Assembly (NCBI GenBank): GCA_902791885.1
Contig: CADAXO010000042.1
Coordinates: forward strand, 1-21,753
DNA: 21,753 nucleotides
Direction: 5' to 3'
Source: Oscillospiraceae bacterium
GTDB lineage: Bacteria; Bacillota_A; Clostridia; Saccharofermentanales; Saccharofermentanaceae
The translations under genes and the position numbers were made by a program. This document shows positions 1-7,191 of the stretch, piece after piece. The first letter of the stretch is position 1; every line of letters starts with the position of its first letter. The notes under the pieces are model-generated. The model did no database searches. It saw only the letters and a program-made list of their open reading frames with translations, and was not told the DNA's origin.

Positions 1-579
1 GGCAATGAGTACCTCGGACACATCGTCATCAACGACGAGATCAAAGAGGATGCGGCGCAGACCGTTTCGAAGCTTAAGCAGATCGGCGTAAGCCGTGTGG
101 TCATGCTCACGGGCGACAAGGAGAAGGTCGCGGCATCGGTCGCGGAGAAACTCGGCCTTACCGAATACCATGCGGAGCTTCTGCCTGCAGACAAGGTCAC
201 TCACATCGAAAAGCTCCTGTCTGACTCTCAAGGCAAACTCGCTTTCGCAGGTGACGGTATAAATGATGCCCCCGTTCTTATGAGAGCGGACTTAGGTATC
301 GCGATGGGTGCGATGGGCTCTGATGCGGCAATTGAATCGGCAGACGTTGTCCTTATGGACGATAAGCCGCTCGGAATAGTCAAAGCCATAATGACGGCAC
401 GTAAGACCATGAGGATCGTTAAAGAGAACGTATTCTTCGCCCTTGCGGTCAAGGCGGTCATCCTGGTACTGGGTGCTGTGGGAATCGCCAATATGTGGAT
501 CGCGGTATTCGGCGACGTCGGTGTGCTGATACTTGCGATACTGAATGCCGTTCGTGCAATGAAAGTTAATAAGATCTGA
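1..579 (+). CDS. P1B-type heavy-metal ATPase, C-terminal part (Zn/Cd/Pb exporter type)
   Basis: Partial gene cut by the window start; 192 residues remain. It would export divalent metal ions (Zn, Cd or Pb) across the cytoplasmic membrane using ATP. Visible are the end of the P/N domain with TGDK (fragment residues 37-40), the hinge motif GDGINDAP (84-91), an AIESADVVLM stretch, and two closing membrane helices. The last helix carries FGDVG (Asp about 172), matching the metal-binding DxG of the ZntA/CadA (P1B-2) group; copper ATPases have a different M7/M8 signature. The DKTGT phosphorylation site, CPC motif and any N-terminal metal-binding domain lie outside the window, so substrate choice rests on the last helix only. 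It is followed directly by a hairpin and a convergent gene, so it ends its transcription unit. Confidence 0.9.
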   Translation, partial: GNEYLGHIVINDEIKEDAAQTVSKLKQIGVSRVVMLTGDKEKVAASVAEKLGLTEYHAELLPADKVTHIEKLLSDSQGKLAFAGDGINDAPVLMRADLGIAMGAMGSDAAIESADVVLMDDKPLGIVKAIMTARKTMRIVKENVFFALAVKAVILVLGAVGIANMWIAVFGDVGVLILAILNAVRAMKVNKI

Positions 580-587
580 ATTGAAAC

Positions 588-620
588 CGCCCGGATCTCT
601 AAGCTTAGATGATCCGGGCG
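588..620. terminator. Shared hairpin terminator between convergent genes
   Basis: The arms CGCCCGGATC (588-597) and GATCCGGGCG (611-620) are perfect inverted repeats. The loop is itself the palindrome TCTAAGCTTAGA (598-609), so the stem could extend almost to the tip. It lies 8 bases after the ATPase stop and 36 bases beyond the end of the minus-strand gene, as expected for a bidirectional terminator. The T-runs on either side are weak, so efficiency is uncertain. Confidence 0.7.
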
Positions 621-656
621 ATTCTGTGAGGTTATTTGCATGAAACGATGTACTTG

Positions 657-2852
657 TCAGTCGATCCTGTAGATCGTTGTTCCTTCTTCAGGGAAGTATG
701 CGACAGGTGTCAGATTCTCCTTGAAGAATTCCTTATTGTAGTAGTATCCCGAAGGATATGAGAAGTTGAAGAATGAAGGGTCATCGATCAGGTATGTGAT
801 GCCTCTCTCGTGACAGTACCTTCTGAACTCATCGATGTTATTGTTGCATCCCGAGATGAGCCAGTAGTAGATGCTCTCACGTGTGTATGTGTCATGACCT
901 GCAGACCATGCGTAATAGGGCCAGCCGTAGTACGAAGGACGGCCTGTAAGATAGAACCTGTCGAGTGACCACTGGGGAGTCAGGAATACGTCATCCGTGT
1001 TCGTATTATTGATGACCCACTCTGTAAGATCAGATCTCGTATTGATAGCCACACATCCCTTATTGAGATTTACATAAGTGCACCATTCTGAGATTCCCGT
1101 AGCGGTCAAAGGTACGAGCAATGCGCACGCAAGGACCATCAGACCGATGCGGCTTGCGATATATCCTGCCTTGGGAAGCTTCTCCCTGATCTTAGCGGGA
1201 GGCACCATCAGTTCTGCGATTCCGCCTGCTACGAATACGTCGAGGAGGATCAAAGAGAACTGGATGAACTTGTGGTTCGCAAGAACCTCCATCGATACTT
1301 TCCAGTTGAATGCGAAGATCAAAGGTGCGAGGAATGCGATGAACAAAAGCTCCCTGTAGACCGGCTTCTTTCCGATGATGTTGCGGATAAGAAGATAGAT
1401 GACATAAGCGCCCGATACGATAAGCGTAAGGCCCGTTACCATCGTAAGGTAATTGCTGATGCCGGTTGCCGTCTTGTCCTCACAGACGAAGCCTGCGTAA
1501 CGCTCGAATGATACGACTGCGGAAGCACCTCCCGCGAATATCTTAGTCTGGATAAATGACGAAGCGACTGAAACTGCCGCGATGCCTGCATAGGCAAGAC
1601 GGCTTTCCGAGAATACCGCCATGATAAGAAGAACGAGCAGCGTTCCTATAAGTGCCGATCCGTGGAAGAACGGGAATGTAACTGCTATCACGCATGCAAG
1701 AACAGTAAGTCCCATGGGGTTAAGAGGGTCTGCCTTACGGAAGATCCATGCTTCCTTTGAAGCGAAGAATACCTTGAGCCACCTGACCTCAGAAGGGCCT
1801 TCGCCTGAGTCTTTAGACTTAATAAGGCTGATGCACATGCGGCGTATAAAGGGTGTCATCAGGATGATAAGAAGGAGCATCGCTCCGACTCCGAGCATGA
1901 GGTGACGCTGATTCGGATATACGTTTACGGCCCAGATGCCCCAGTCGTCGTAAGGTGTCTCGGCATACCAGAAATCGGATGAAGCGATGGACTTTAAAGC
2001 TGCTCCGAGAGGGATTCCGTCTGCTCTTAATTTGCTTATGTGGTAAAAGACGTTAAACGAGCTTCTGAAAAGAACAAACAAGGGAGCAAGCACGAATGCG
2101 GGCTTCTTTCTTGAAAGAAGGACCGCGAGATCTCCCAGAAGGAGCAGCGCACATACCATAGCAATGATGCTCGGGATATTAAGCGCGAAGTCTACGGAGA
2201 ATCCCAGATACTCGAGCATTCCCGCGAGGAAATAGAAGAAGAAATGATACTGGATTCCGTCGCCTGAGAAATGCATGTACTGAGTCGGGAAATTAAATCC
2301 TTCGGAGAACGAGGATACCATGGCTGTATGCGGAGACAGATCCGAATAGACCGAATAACCTGCATAGAGAACTCCGTCGGATATCCTGTAGGTGTAGAAC
2401 ATCAGGAATGTCGCGACACCTGTAAGAAGGACAGTGACGATTCCGTAGTAGATAACGTTGCCCATTGAATGAGCGTATGAAGGGATGCCGGAATCGCCTG
2501 AATCGTTTCCGGAAAGTTTGTTCCTGTGGGTCTTCTTGACGTATGCCGAGAAGTTGACACTCGTTAAGATGATGAACAGCGCGAACGTAAGAAGAAGTCC
2601 CGCACGGCGCGCCATATCGGTTCCGTTGATAAAAAGATTAAGAATATAGATTGCGTAATAGTTGAACATCGACACGCACAGAAGACCGGTGATGATTCCG
2701 GCGGGTGCGGTGAAGAGAACCGGAGGCAACTTGCCGACAACGCTCTTTCCCGGTGAGCATGCCGTGAAGAATCTTCCGGTGTCCGGTATGCACATGGTCA
2801 CGAATGAAATTCCGAAGACCGCACAGACTGCCAAATATAATACTGCGAGCAT
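657..2852 (-). CDS. Large polytopic membrane protein, GT-C glycosyltransferase-like
   Basis: A 731-residue protein with many hydrophobic segments and a soluble C-terminal region of about 120 residues. I chose ATG at 2852 because AGGAAAGAGG lies 5 bases upstream; a TTG further upstream at 2897 has no such support. A loop after about the fourth helix reads SDLSPHTAMVSSFSEGFNFP and then DGIQYHFFFYFL, with acidic and aromatic residues. The C-terminal part is rich in aromatics, including a TNTDDVFLTPQWSLDRFYL stretch. Many membrane helices, an acidic outer loop and a C-terminal extracytoplasmic domain are typical of lipid-linked-sugar (GT-C fold) glycosyltransferases and related polymer-building enzymes. 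No family can be named with certainty. It stands alone, with no glycan-synthesis genes beside it, so a role in envelope polysaccharide or protein glycosylation is inference. Confidence 0.55.
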   Translation of the reverse strand: MLAVLYLAVCAVFGISFVTMCIPDTGRFFTACSPGKSVVGKLPPVLFTAPAGIITGLLCVSMFNYYAIYILNLFINGTDMARRAGLLLTFALFIILTSVNFSAYVKKTHRNKLSGNDSGDSGIPSYAHSMGNVIYYGIVTVLLTGVATFLMFYTYRISDGVLYAGYSVYSDLSPHTAMVSSFSEGFNFPTQYMHFSGDGIQYHFFFYFLAGMLEYLGFSVDFALNIPSIIAMVCALLLLGDLAVLLSRKKPAFVLAPLFVLFRSSFNVFYHISKLRADGIPLGAALKSIASSDFWYAETPYDDWGIWAVNVYPNQRHLMLGVGAMLLLIILMTPFIRRMCISLIKSKDSGEGPSEVRWLKVFFASKEAWIFRKADPLNPMGLTVLACVIAVTFPFFHGSALIGTLLVLLIMAVFSESRLAYAGIAAVSVASSFIQTKIFAGGASAVVSFERYAGFVCEDKTATGISNYLTMVTGLTLIVSGAYVIYLLIRNIIGKKPVYRELLFIAFLAPLIFAFNWKVSMEVLANHKFIQFSLILLDVFVAGGIAELMVPPAKIREKLPKAGYIASRIGLMVLACALLVPLTATGISEWCTYVNLNKGCVAINTRSDLTEWVINNTNTDDVFLTPQWSLDRFYLTGRPSYYGWPYYAWSAGHDTYTRESIYYWLISGCNNNIDEFRRYCHERGITYLIDDPSFFNFSYPSGYYYNKEFFKENLTPVAYFPEEGTTIYRID

Positions 2853-2989
2853 TAAAACCTCTTTCCTGCTAACAAATATACACAATAAGTCTAACAAAGA
2901 AGGACGCGGTTCTTATTACACGCAAGTTACTTTTATATAAGGATCAAGATACTTTTCGAAGGGTAACAGAATTGTAACTAAGATGCACA

Positions 2990-3017
2990 TTAAGAAGTAA
3001 AGTGCGATTGCTACAAT
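2990..3017 (+). promoter_or_regulatory. Candidate sigma-70-type promoter for the Ddl-type gene
   Basis: TTAAGA (2990-2995) and TACAAT (3012-3017) are separated by 16 bases, and AAGGAGG follows at 3030-3036, just before the ATG at 3044. The -10 box is good and the -35 box is moderate. It lies in the 191-base divergent gap between the membrane protein and this operon. I saw no convincing promoter for the minus-strand gene in the same gap. Confidence 0.4.
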
Positions 3018-3043
3018 GAGCATACCCGAAGGAGGATCTGAGT

Positions 3044-4087
3044 ATGAGAATCGTAGTTTTGGGAGGCGGAATAAGCCCCGAGAGAGACGTATCCAAGAAG
3101 TCTGCGAGCCTTATCGCGAATGCGCTTCTGAGCAAAGGACACGAGGTAGCTCTCATTGACCTTTACGACGGAATAGAGACCGATGAGCCTGTGGATAATT
3201 TCTTCCGCACAGGTACCGGTGATCTTTACTCATATGACATACCCGAGGCGGAGCCGGATCTTGATAAGGTCATCGCTGAGCACGGAGGCAGAAAAGAGTG
3301 GCTCGGCCCCCGTGTCATCGAGATCTGCAAGACCGCCGACTGCGTGTTCCTGGGCCTTCACGGCGCTAACGGCGAGAACGGCAAGGCACAGGCTGTGCTC
3401 GAAGCTTACGATATAAAGTACACCGGCTGCGGCTATACGGGCTGCGTTATCGCGATGGACAAGGGCCTTTCCAAGGCTATCATCGCCCAGGCAGGATACA
3501 AGACTTCTAACTGGTTCACGTTAAGAGGAAACGACATCACATTCGCCGAGGTTGTAGGGAAGGTCGGACTTCCTTTTGTAGTTAAGCCTATAGGCTGCGG
3601 AAGTTCATGCGGCGTATCCATCGTTAAGAGCGAGGAAGAATTCGACAAGGCGATGAGCTATGCCAACAAGTATGAGCATCACATCATCATCGAGGCGTAC
3701 ATCAAAGGCCGAGAGATCACGGTAAGCCTTCTTGACGGCAAGGCACTTCCCATCACAGAGATCATCCCTCACGAGGGCTTCTACGACTATAAGAACAAGT
3801 ATCAGGCAGGACTTACGACACATGTATGTCCCGCAGTATTTACAGAAGAGGAGACGGCGAGAGCAAAGAAGATCGCGGAGGAGGAATTTCATCTTCTCCG
3901 TATGACGGCTTACGGCAGGATCGACATGATCTACGACGGAACCGACTTCTGGTTCATCGAGGCCAACAACCTCCCCGGCATGACAAACACATCACTTCTT
4001 CCTGAAGCAGCTGCACATAACGGCATCTCTTACGAGGATCTCGTAGAGCGCATTGCTATGGCTGCAGGCAGGAGGCACGTTGAGTAA
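3044..4087 (+). CDS. D-alanine-D-alanine ligase-type ATP-grasp enzyme
   Basis: A 347-residue protein, normal length for Ddl, which joins two D-alanines with ATP for peptidoglycan precursors in the cytoplasm. Visible are the N-terminal GGGISPERDVS (7-17), the HGANGENG loop (106-113), KPIGCGSSCGVS (181-192, ATP binding), the omega-loop tyrosine in FYDYKNKY (246-253), and the metal-binding end EANNLPGMT (306-314). The tyrosine loop is the form seen in D-Ala-specific enzymes rather than D-lactate ligases. The usual HGxxGEDG reads GENG, as in a clostridial branch of the family, so it may be a Ddl paralogue, and I leave the symbol blank. The start has AAGGAGG eight bases upstream. The stop overlaps the next gene by 8 bases, implying coupled translation. 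Confidence 0.85.
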   Translation: MRIVVLGGGISPERDVSKKSASLIANALLSKGHEVALIDLYDGIETDEPVDNFFRTGTGDLYSYDIPEAEPDLDKVIAEHGGRKEWLGPRVIEICKTADCVFLGLHGANGENGKAQAVLEAYDIKYTGCGYTGCVIAMDKGLSKAIIAQAGYKTSNWFTLRGNDITFAEVVGKVGLPFVVKPIGCGSSCGVSIVKSEEEFDKAMSYANKYEHHIIIEAYIKGREITVSLLDGKALPITEIIPHEGFYDYKNKYQAGLTTHVCPAVFTEEETARAKKIAEEEFHLLRMTAYGRIDMIYDGTDFWFIEANNLPGMTNTSLLPEAAAHNGISYEDLVERIAMAAGRRHVE

Positions 4088-5309
4088 GACCGGGATCATC
4101 GGAGGCGGCGCTGCAGGGCTTTTCGCTGCGTGTTTTCTTAAGAAGAACGGAGCAGATTTTGTCCTGCTCGAAAAGAACCCGGAATGCGGCAAAAAGCTGC
4201 TTCTCACGGGTCACGGACGCTGCAACATCACCAACAAAAAAGAGCCTTCGGAGCTTATGAAAGGCTACCACGAGGCTTCCAAGTTCATTAAGCCCGCGCT
4301 GATCTCTTTCCCTCCGTCTGTGGCGGTGGATTTTATTGAGCACGAGCTTAAAGTTCCCCTTAAAGAGGAGGAGAACAACAGGATATTCCCGAAGTCCGAC
4401 AAGGCATCCGATATAAGAGACGCTCTCGTGAAGTATGCGGGTGCGGATAACATCATGACGGACTTCGAAGTCAGTTGTGTCGTTAAGGACGGCAGAAAGT
4501 ACAAGATCACGGCTTCTGACGGAAGAGAAGTCAAGGTGGATAAGGTCATAGTCGCGACAGGCGGAAAGACGTTCCCGGTGACGGGTTCCGACGGAAGATC
4601 TTACGAACTTCTTAAGAAAGCGGGACATAACATCACGCCGCTTTATCCCGCGCTTACGGGAGTTCCGGTCAAGGGCGAAGACAAGAAGTTTACGGCTTCG
4701 TTAAGCGGACTTACCGTGTATGCGGGAGCGGGACTCTACCTTGAAGACAGGAAGAAAAACAAGACCGAAGGCAACGTGCTCTTTACGCATGAAGGTCTCT
4801 CGGGTCCTGCGATAATCGAACTTGCGCGTGACATCCCTGAGAATGTGGATGAGCAGAACGGCTGGATCGAACTTGATTTCACGCCCGGAAGGGACGATAC
4901 CGAGATCGATAAGGAACTTCTTGAGGAGATGAACAGGAAGCCTGACACCAAGCTTACAACGCTCGGAACGAAGTATGTTCCCGCTTCTTTGTCGGAGGCG
5001 ATAGGTGAGCGTGCGGGTGTGACTGACCTCCGTTCGGCCAAGGTTACGAAGCAGGGGCGAAAGGACTATGTAAAGAACTTAAAGCACCTTCACATGACTA
5101 TCGAGAAGCAGCCCAAGTTCGAGACGGCATACGTAACAAGGGGCGGAGTAGCGCTTGATGAGATCGACCGAAAGACATATGAATCCAAACTTTGCGAAGG
5201 GATGTATGTCATCGGAGAGGTGCTCGATATTGACGGCATAAGCGGCGGCTATAATCTTCAGGCAGCAATAAGTGAAGCTTATATAGCGGTTCGCGCCATT
5301 ATGTGTTAA
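4080..5309 (+). CDS. BaiN/HI0933-type FAD-dependent oxidoreductase
   Basis: A 409-residue flavoprotein of the NAD(P)/FAD-dependent aminoacetone oxidase/BaiN (HI0933-like) family. The N-terminal Rossmann motif GGGAAG is followed by LLEKNPECGKKLLLTGHGRCN, a family signature, then NRIFPKSDKASDIRDAL, the second FAD motif VIVATGG, LFTHEGLSGP, and the C-terminal GEVLDIDGISGGYNLQAA that closes the FAD site. I chose TTG at 4080: AGGAGG ends at 4075 and the protein then begins MSKTGIIGGGAAG. An earlier TTG at 4053 would add nine non-conserved residues. It overlaps the ligase gene by 8 bases. Members are widespread, but most have no proven substrate; one was reported to take part in bile-acid dehydroxylation. 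Assigning that activity here would not be justified. Confidence 0.85.
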   Translation: MSKTGIIGGGAAGLFAACFLKKNGADFVLLEKNPECGKKLLLTGHGRCNITNKKEPSELMKGYHEASKFIKPALISFPPSVAVDFIEHELKVPLKEEENNRIFPKSDKASDIRDALVKYAGADNIMTDFEVSCVVKDGRKYKITASDGREVKVDKVIVATGGKTFPVTGSDGRSYELLKKAGHNITPLYPALTGVPVKGEDKKFTASLSGLTVYAGAGLYLEDRKKNKTEGNVLFTHEGLSGPAIIELARDIPENVDEQNGWIELDFTPGRDDTEIDKELLEEMNRKPDTKLTTLGTKYVPASLSEAIGERAGVTDLRSAKVTKQGRKDYVKNLKHLHMTIEKQPKFETAYVTRGGVALDEIDRKTYESKLCEGMYVIGEVLDIDGISGGYNLQAAISEAYIAVRAIMC

Positions 5310-5344
5310 TATCTTCAAAGATTTTAAATAAGGGGGTTTCCCTG

Positions 5345-5830
5345 ATGTCTGAGAAGAGAACTGATTATATCGGCTGGGACGAGTATTTTATGGGCGTCGC
5401 CAAGCTGGCAGCACAGAGAAGCAAGGACCCCAGTACCCAGGTTGGAGCATGTATTGTTAATTCCGATAACATGATCATTTCCGTCGGATATAACGGTCTC
5501 CCCGCAGGGTGTTCAGATGACGATTTCCCGTGGGCAAGAGAGGGCGAAGTATTCGACACCAAGTACGCTTATGTTTGTCACGCGGAGCTCAATGCGATAC
5601 TTAATTCCGGCACGGGCGATCTTCGCGGAACGAGAGTTTATGTTACACTGTTCCCCTGCGAAGGCTGCACCAAGGCTCTTATCCAGAAGGGCATCAAGGA
5701 AGTAATCTACGCAGATGACAAGTATCACGATATGCCCGGCACGATGGCCGCAAGAAGGATGCTCGATGCCGCGGGAGTCAAATATACGAAGTATGAAGCG
5801 TCAGGCCGTAAGATCGAGATTGACGTTTGA
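5345..5830 (+). CDS. dCMP deaminase (ComEB-type cytidine/deoxycytidylate deaminase)
   Basis: A 161-residue zinc enzyme that converts dCMP to dUMP, supplying substrate for thymidylate synthesis. The zinc ligands and catalytic glutamate are all present: HAE (His79, Glu81) and PCEGC (Cys105, Cys108). Early motifs RSKDPSTQVGACIV and GYNGLPAG are typical of dCMP deaminases rather than cytidine deaminases, and the length fits. ATG at 5345 is chosen because AGGGGG lies 8 bases upstream; an upstream in-frame codon at 5303 would run into the preceding gene. It sits 35 bases after the flavoprotein gene, probably in the same transcript. Confidence 0.92.
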   Translation: MSEKRTDYIGWDEYFMGVAKLAAQRSKDPSTQVGACIVNSDNMIISVGYNGLPAGCSDDDFPWAREGEVFDTKYAYVCHAELNAILNSGTGDLRGTRVYVTLFPCEGCTKALIQKGIKEVIYADDKYHDMPGTMAARRMLDAAGVKYTKYEASGRKIEIDV

Positions 5831-5863
5831 TCATAAAGAAATCCAGGAGTGTAAGAGTAAGTT

Positions 5864-7186
5864 ATGGGTGAGGTTAAGTCATTTATCTGGGATGAGAAGA
5901 ATGAGTGTATGGAGGAGGCAGAGCGCCGCGAATTAGTCGGTAAGCGCCTCGTATCCGCAGTAAGAAGAACATACGACAATGTTCCTTACTACAGAAGAAA
6001 GCTTGAGCATGCGGGAATCAGCCCCGACGATATCAAGTCCTTGGACGATATCGAGAAGCTGCCTTTCTGCGATAAGCTCGACTTCAGAGATAATTATCCG
6101 TTCGGAACACTTGCTGTTCCCATGGATCAGCTTGTAAGATTCCACGCATCATCCGGAACAACCGGTAAGATGAAGGTCGTAGGCTACACAGCTAACGACG
6201 TTGAACTTTGGTCAGATGCACTTTGCCGCTGCTTCGCAATGTCAGGCATGCAGAAGGGTGACCTCGTTCATATCGCTTACGGCTACGGATTGTTCACAGG
6301 AGGCTTGGGTCCCCACTATGCATGTCAGAAGTTCGGTTCTGTAGCTATCCCCGTATCCGGCGGTAATACAGCGAGACAGATCCAGATCCTTACAGAATGG
6401 CAGCCTCAGGTAATCATGTGCACACCTACATATATGCTGCACATCATCGATGTCATCGAGAAGAACGGTATCGACAAGTCTCTTCTTAAGCTCCGTTCCG
6501 GTATCTTCGGTGCCGAGGCATGGACACATGAGATGAAGGATCAGATCGAAGGACGTATCGGACTCAAGGCATTCGATATTTACGGTCTTACAGAGATCTG
6601 CGGTCCCGGTGTAGGCTGCTCCTGTCCTTACTGCAACGACCAGATCCACATCAACTCAGACCTGTTCTGGCCTGAGATCGTTGATCCCGAGACAGGCAAG
6701 GTTCTTCCTGAAGGCGAGATGGGTGAGCTTGTATTCTCATCACTTCTCAAGGAAGGAGTTCCGATGATCCGCTACAACACACACGACCTTACACGTATCC
6801 ACTACGGTAAGTGCCAGTGCGGAAGAACAACTCCGAGGATCGACAAGATCACAGGACGTGCAGACGACATGCTTATCATCAGAGGTGTTAACGTATTCCC
6901 TACACAGATCGAGGCAGCAGTCATGAAGTTCAAGGAAGTACTTCCTCACTACATGATCTACGTCGACCGTGTAAACAACCTCGATGTTATCTCCGTTAAG
7001 ATCGAGCTCAATCCCGAGCTCATGTCCGATACGATGTCAGGTCTCGAGAGACTCACCAAAGCTATCGAGGGTGAGATCGCGAGCATCACGGGAATCCATG
7101 CGAAGGTTCTCCTCGTAGAACCGAGATCGCTCCCGAGATCCGAAGGAAAGATGGTAAGAGTAATCGATTCCAGATTCAAGAAGTGA
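5864..7186 (+). CDS. paaK: Phenylacetate-CoA ligase (PaaK family, AMP-forming)
   Basis: A 440-residue adenylate-forming enzyme of the PaaK family, which activates phenylacetate or related aryl acids to CoA thioesters with ATP. The phosphate-binding loop SSGTTGK is at 96-102. Further motifs are FGAEAW, YGLTEICGPG (A5), a CSCPYC-type cysteine group, YNTHDL, RADDMLIIRG (hinge) and FPTQIE, with a C-terminal lysine in SEGKMVRV. Length is normal. In anaerobes the gene often sits beside indolepyruvate oxidoreductase (iorAB), acting in aromatic amino-acid breakdown; no such partner is present here, so the substrate is open. The ribosome site is weak: AGGAG at 5845-5849 is 14 bases from the ATG. Its stop overlaps or abuts the start of the glycanase gene. 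Confidence 0.88.
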   Translation: MGEVKSFIWDEKNECMEEAERRELVGKRLVSAVRRTYDNVPYYRRKLEHAGISPDDIKSLDDIEKLPFCDKLDFRDNYPFGTLAVPMDQLVRFHASSGTTGKMKVVGYTANDVELWSDALCRCFAMSGMQKGDLVHIAYGYGLFTGGLGPHYACQKFGSVAIPVSGGNTARQIQILTEWQPQVIMCTPTYMLHIIDVIEKNGIDKSLLKLRSGIFGAEAWTHEMKDQIEGRIGLKAFDIYGLTEICGPGVGCSCPYCNDQIHINSDLFWPEIVDPETGKVLPEGEMGELVFSSLLKEGVPMIRYNTHDLTRIHYGKCQCGRTTPRIDKITGRADDMLIIRGVNVFPTQIEAAVMKFKEVLPHYMIYVDRVNNLDVISVKIELNPELMSDTMSGLERLTKAIEGEIASITGIHAKVLLVEPRSLPRSEGKMVRVIDSRFKK

Positions 7187-7191
7187 TAAAC

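Noticed and set aside
2853..2897. TTG start at 2897 for the large membrane protein
   Set aside because: It has no ribosome site, while the ATG at 2852 has AGGAAAGAGG at good spacing and begins a hydrophobic helix.
4056..4628. A 190-codon minus-strand frame opposite the flavoprotein gene
   Set aside because: It lies wholly across conserved FAD-binding sequence of the plus-strand gene and has no ribosome site.
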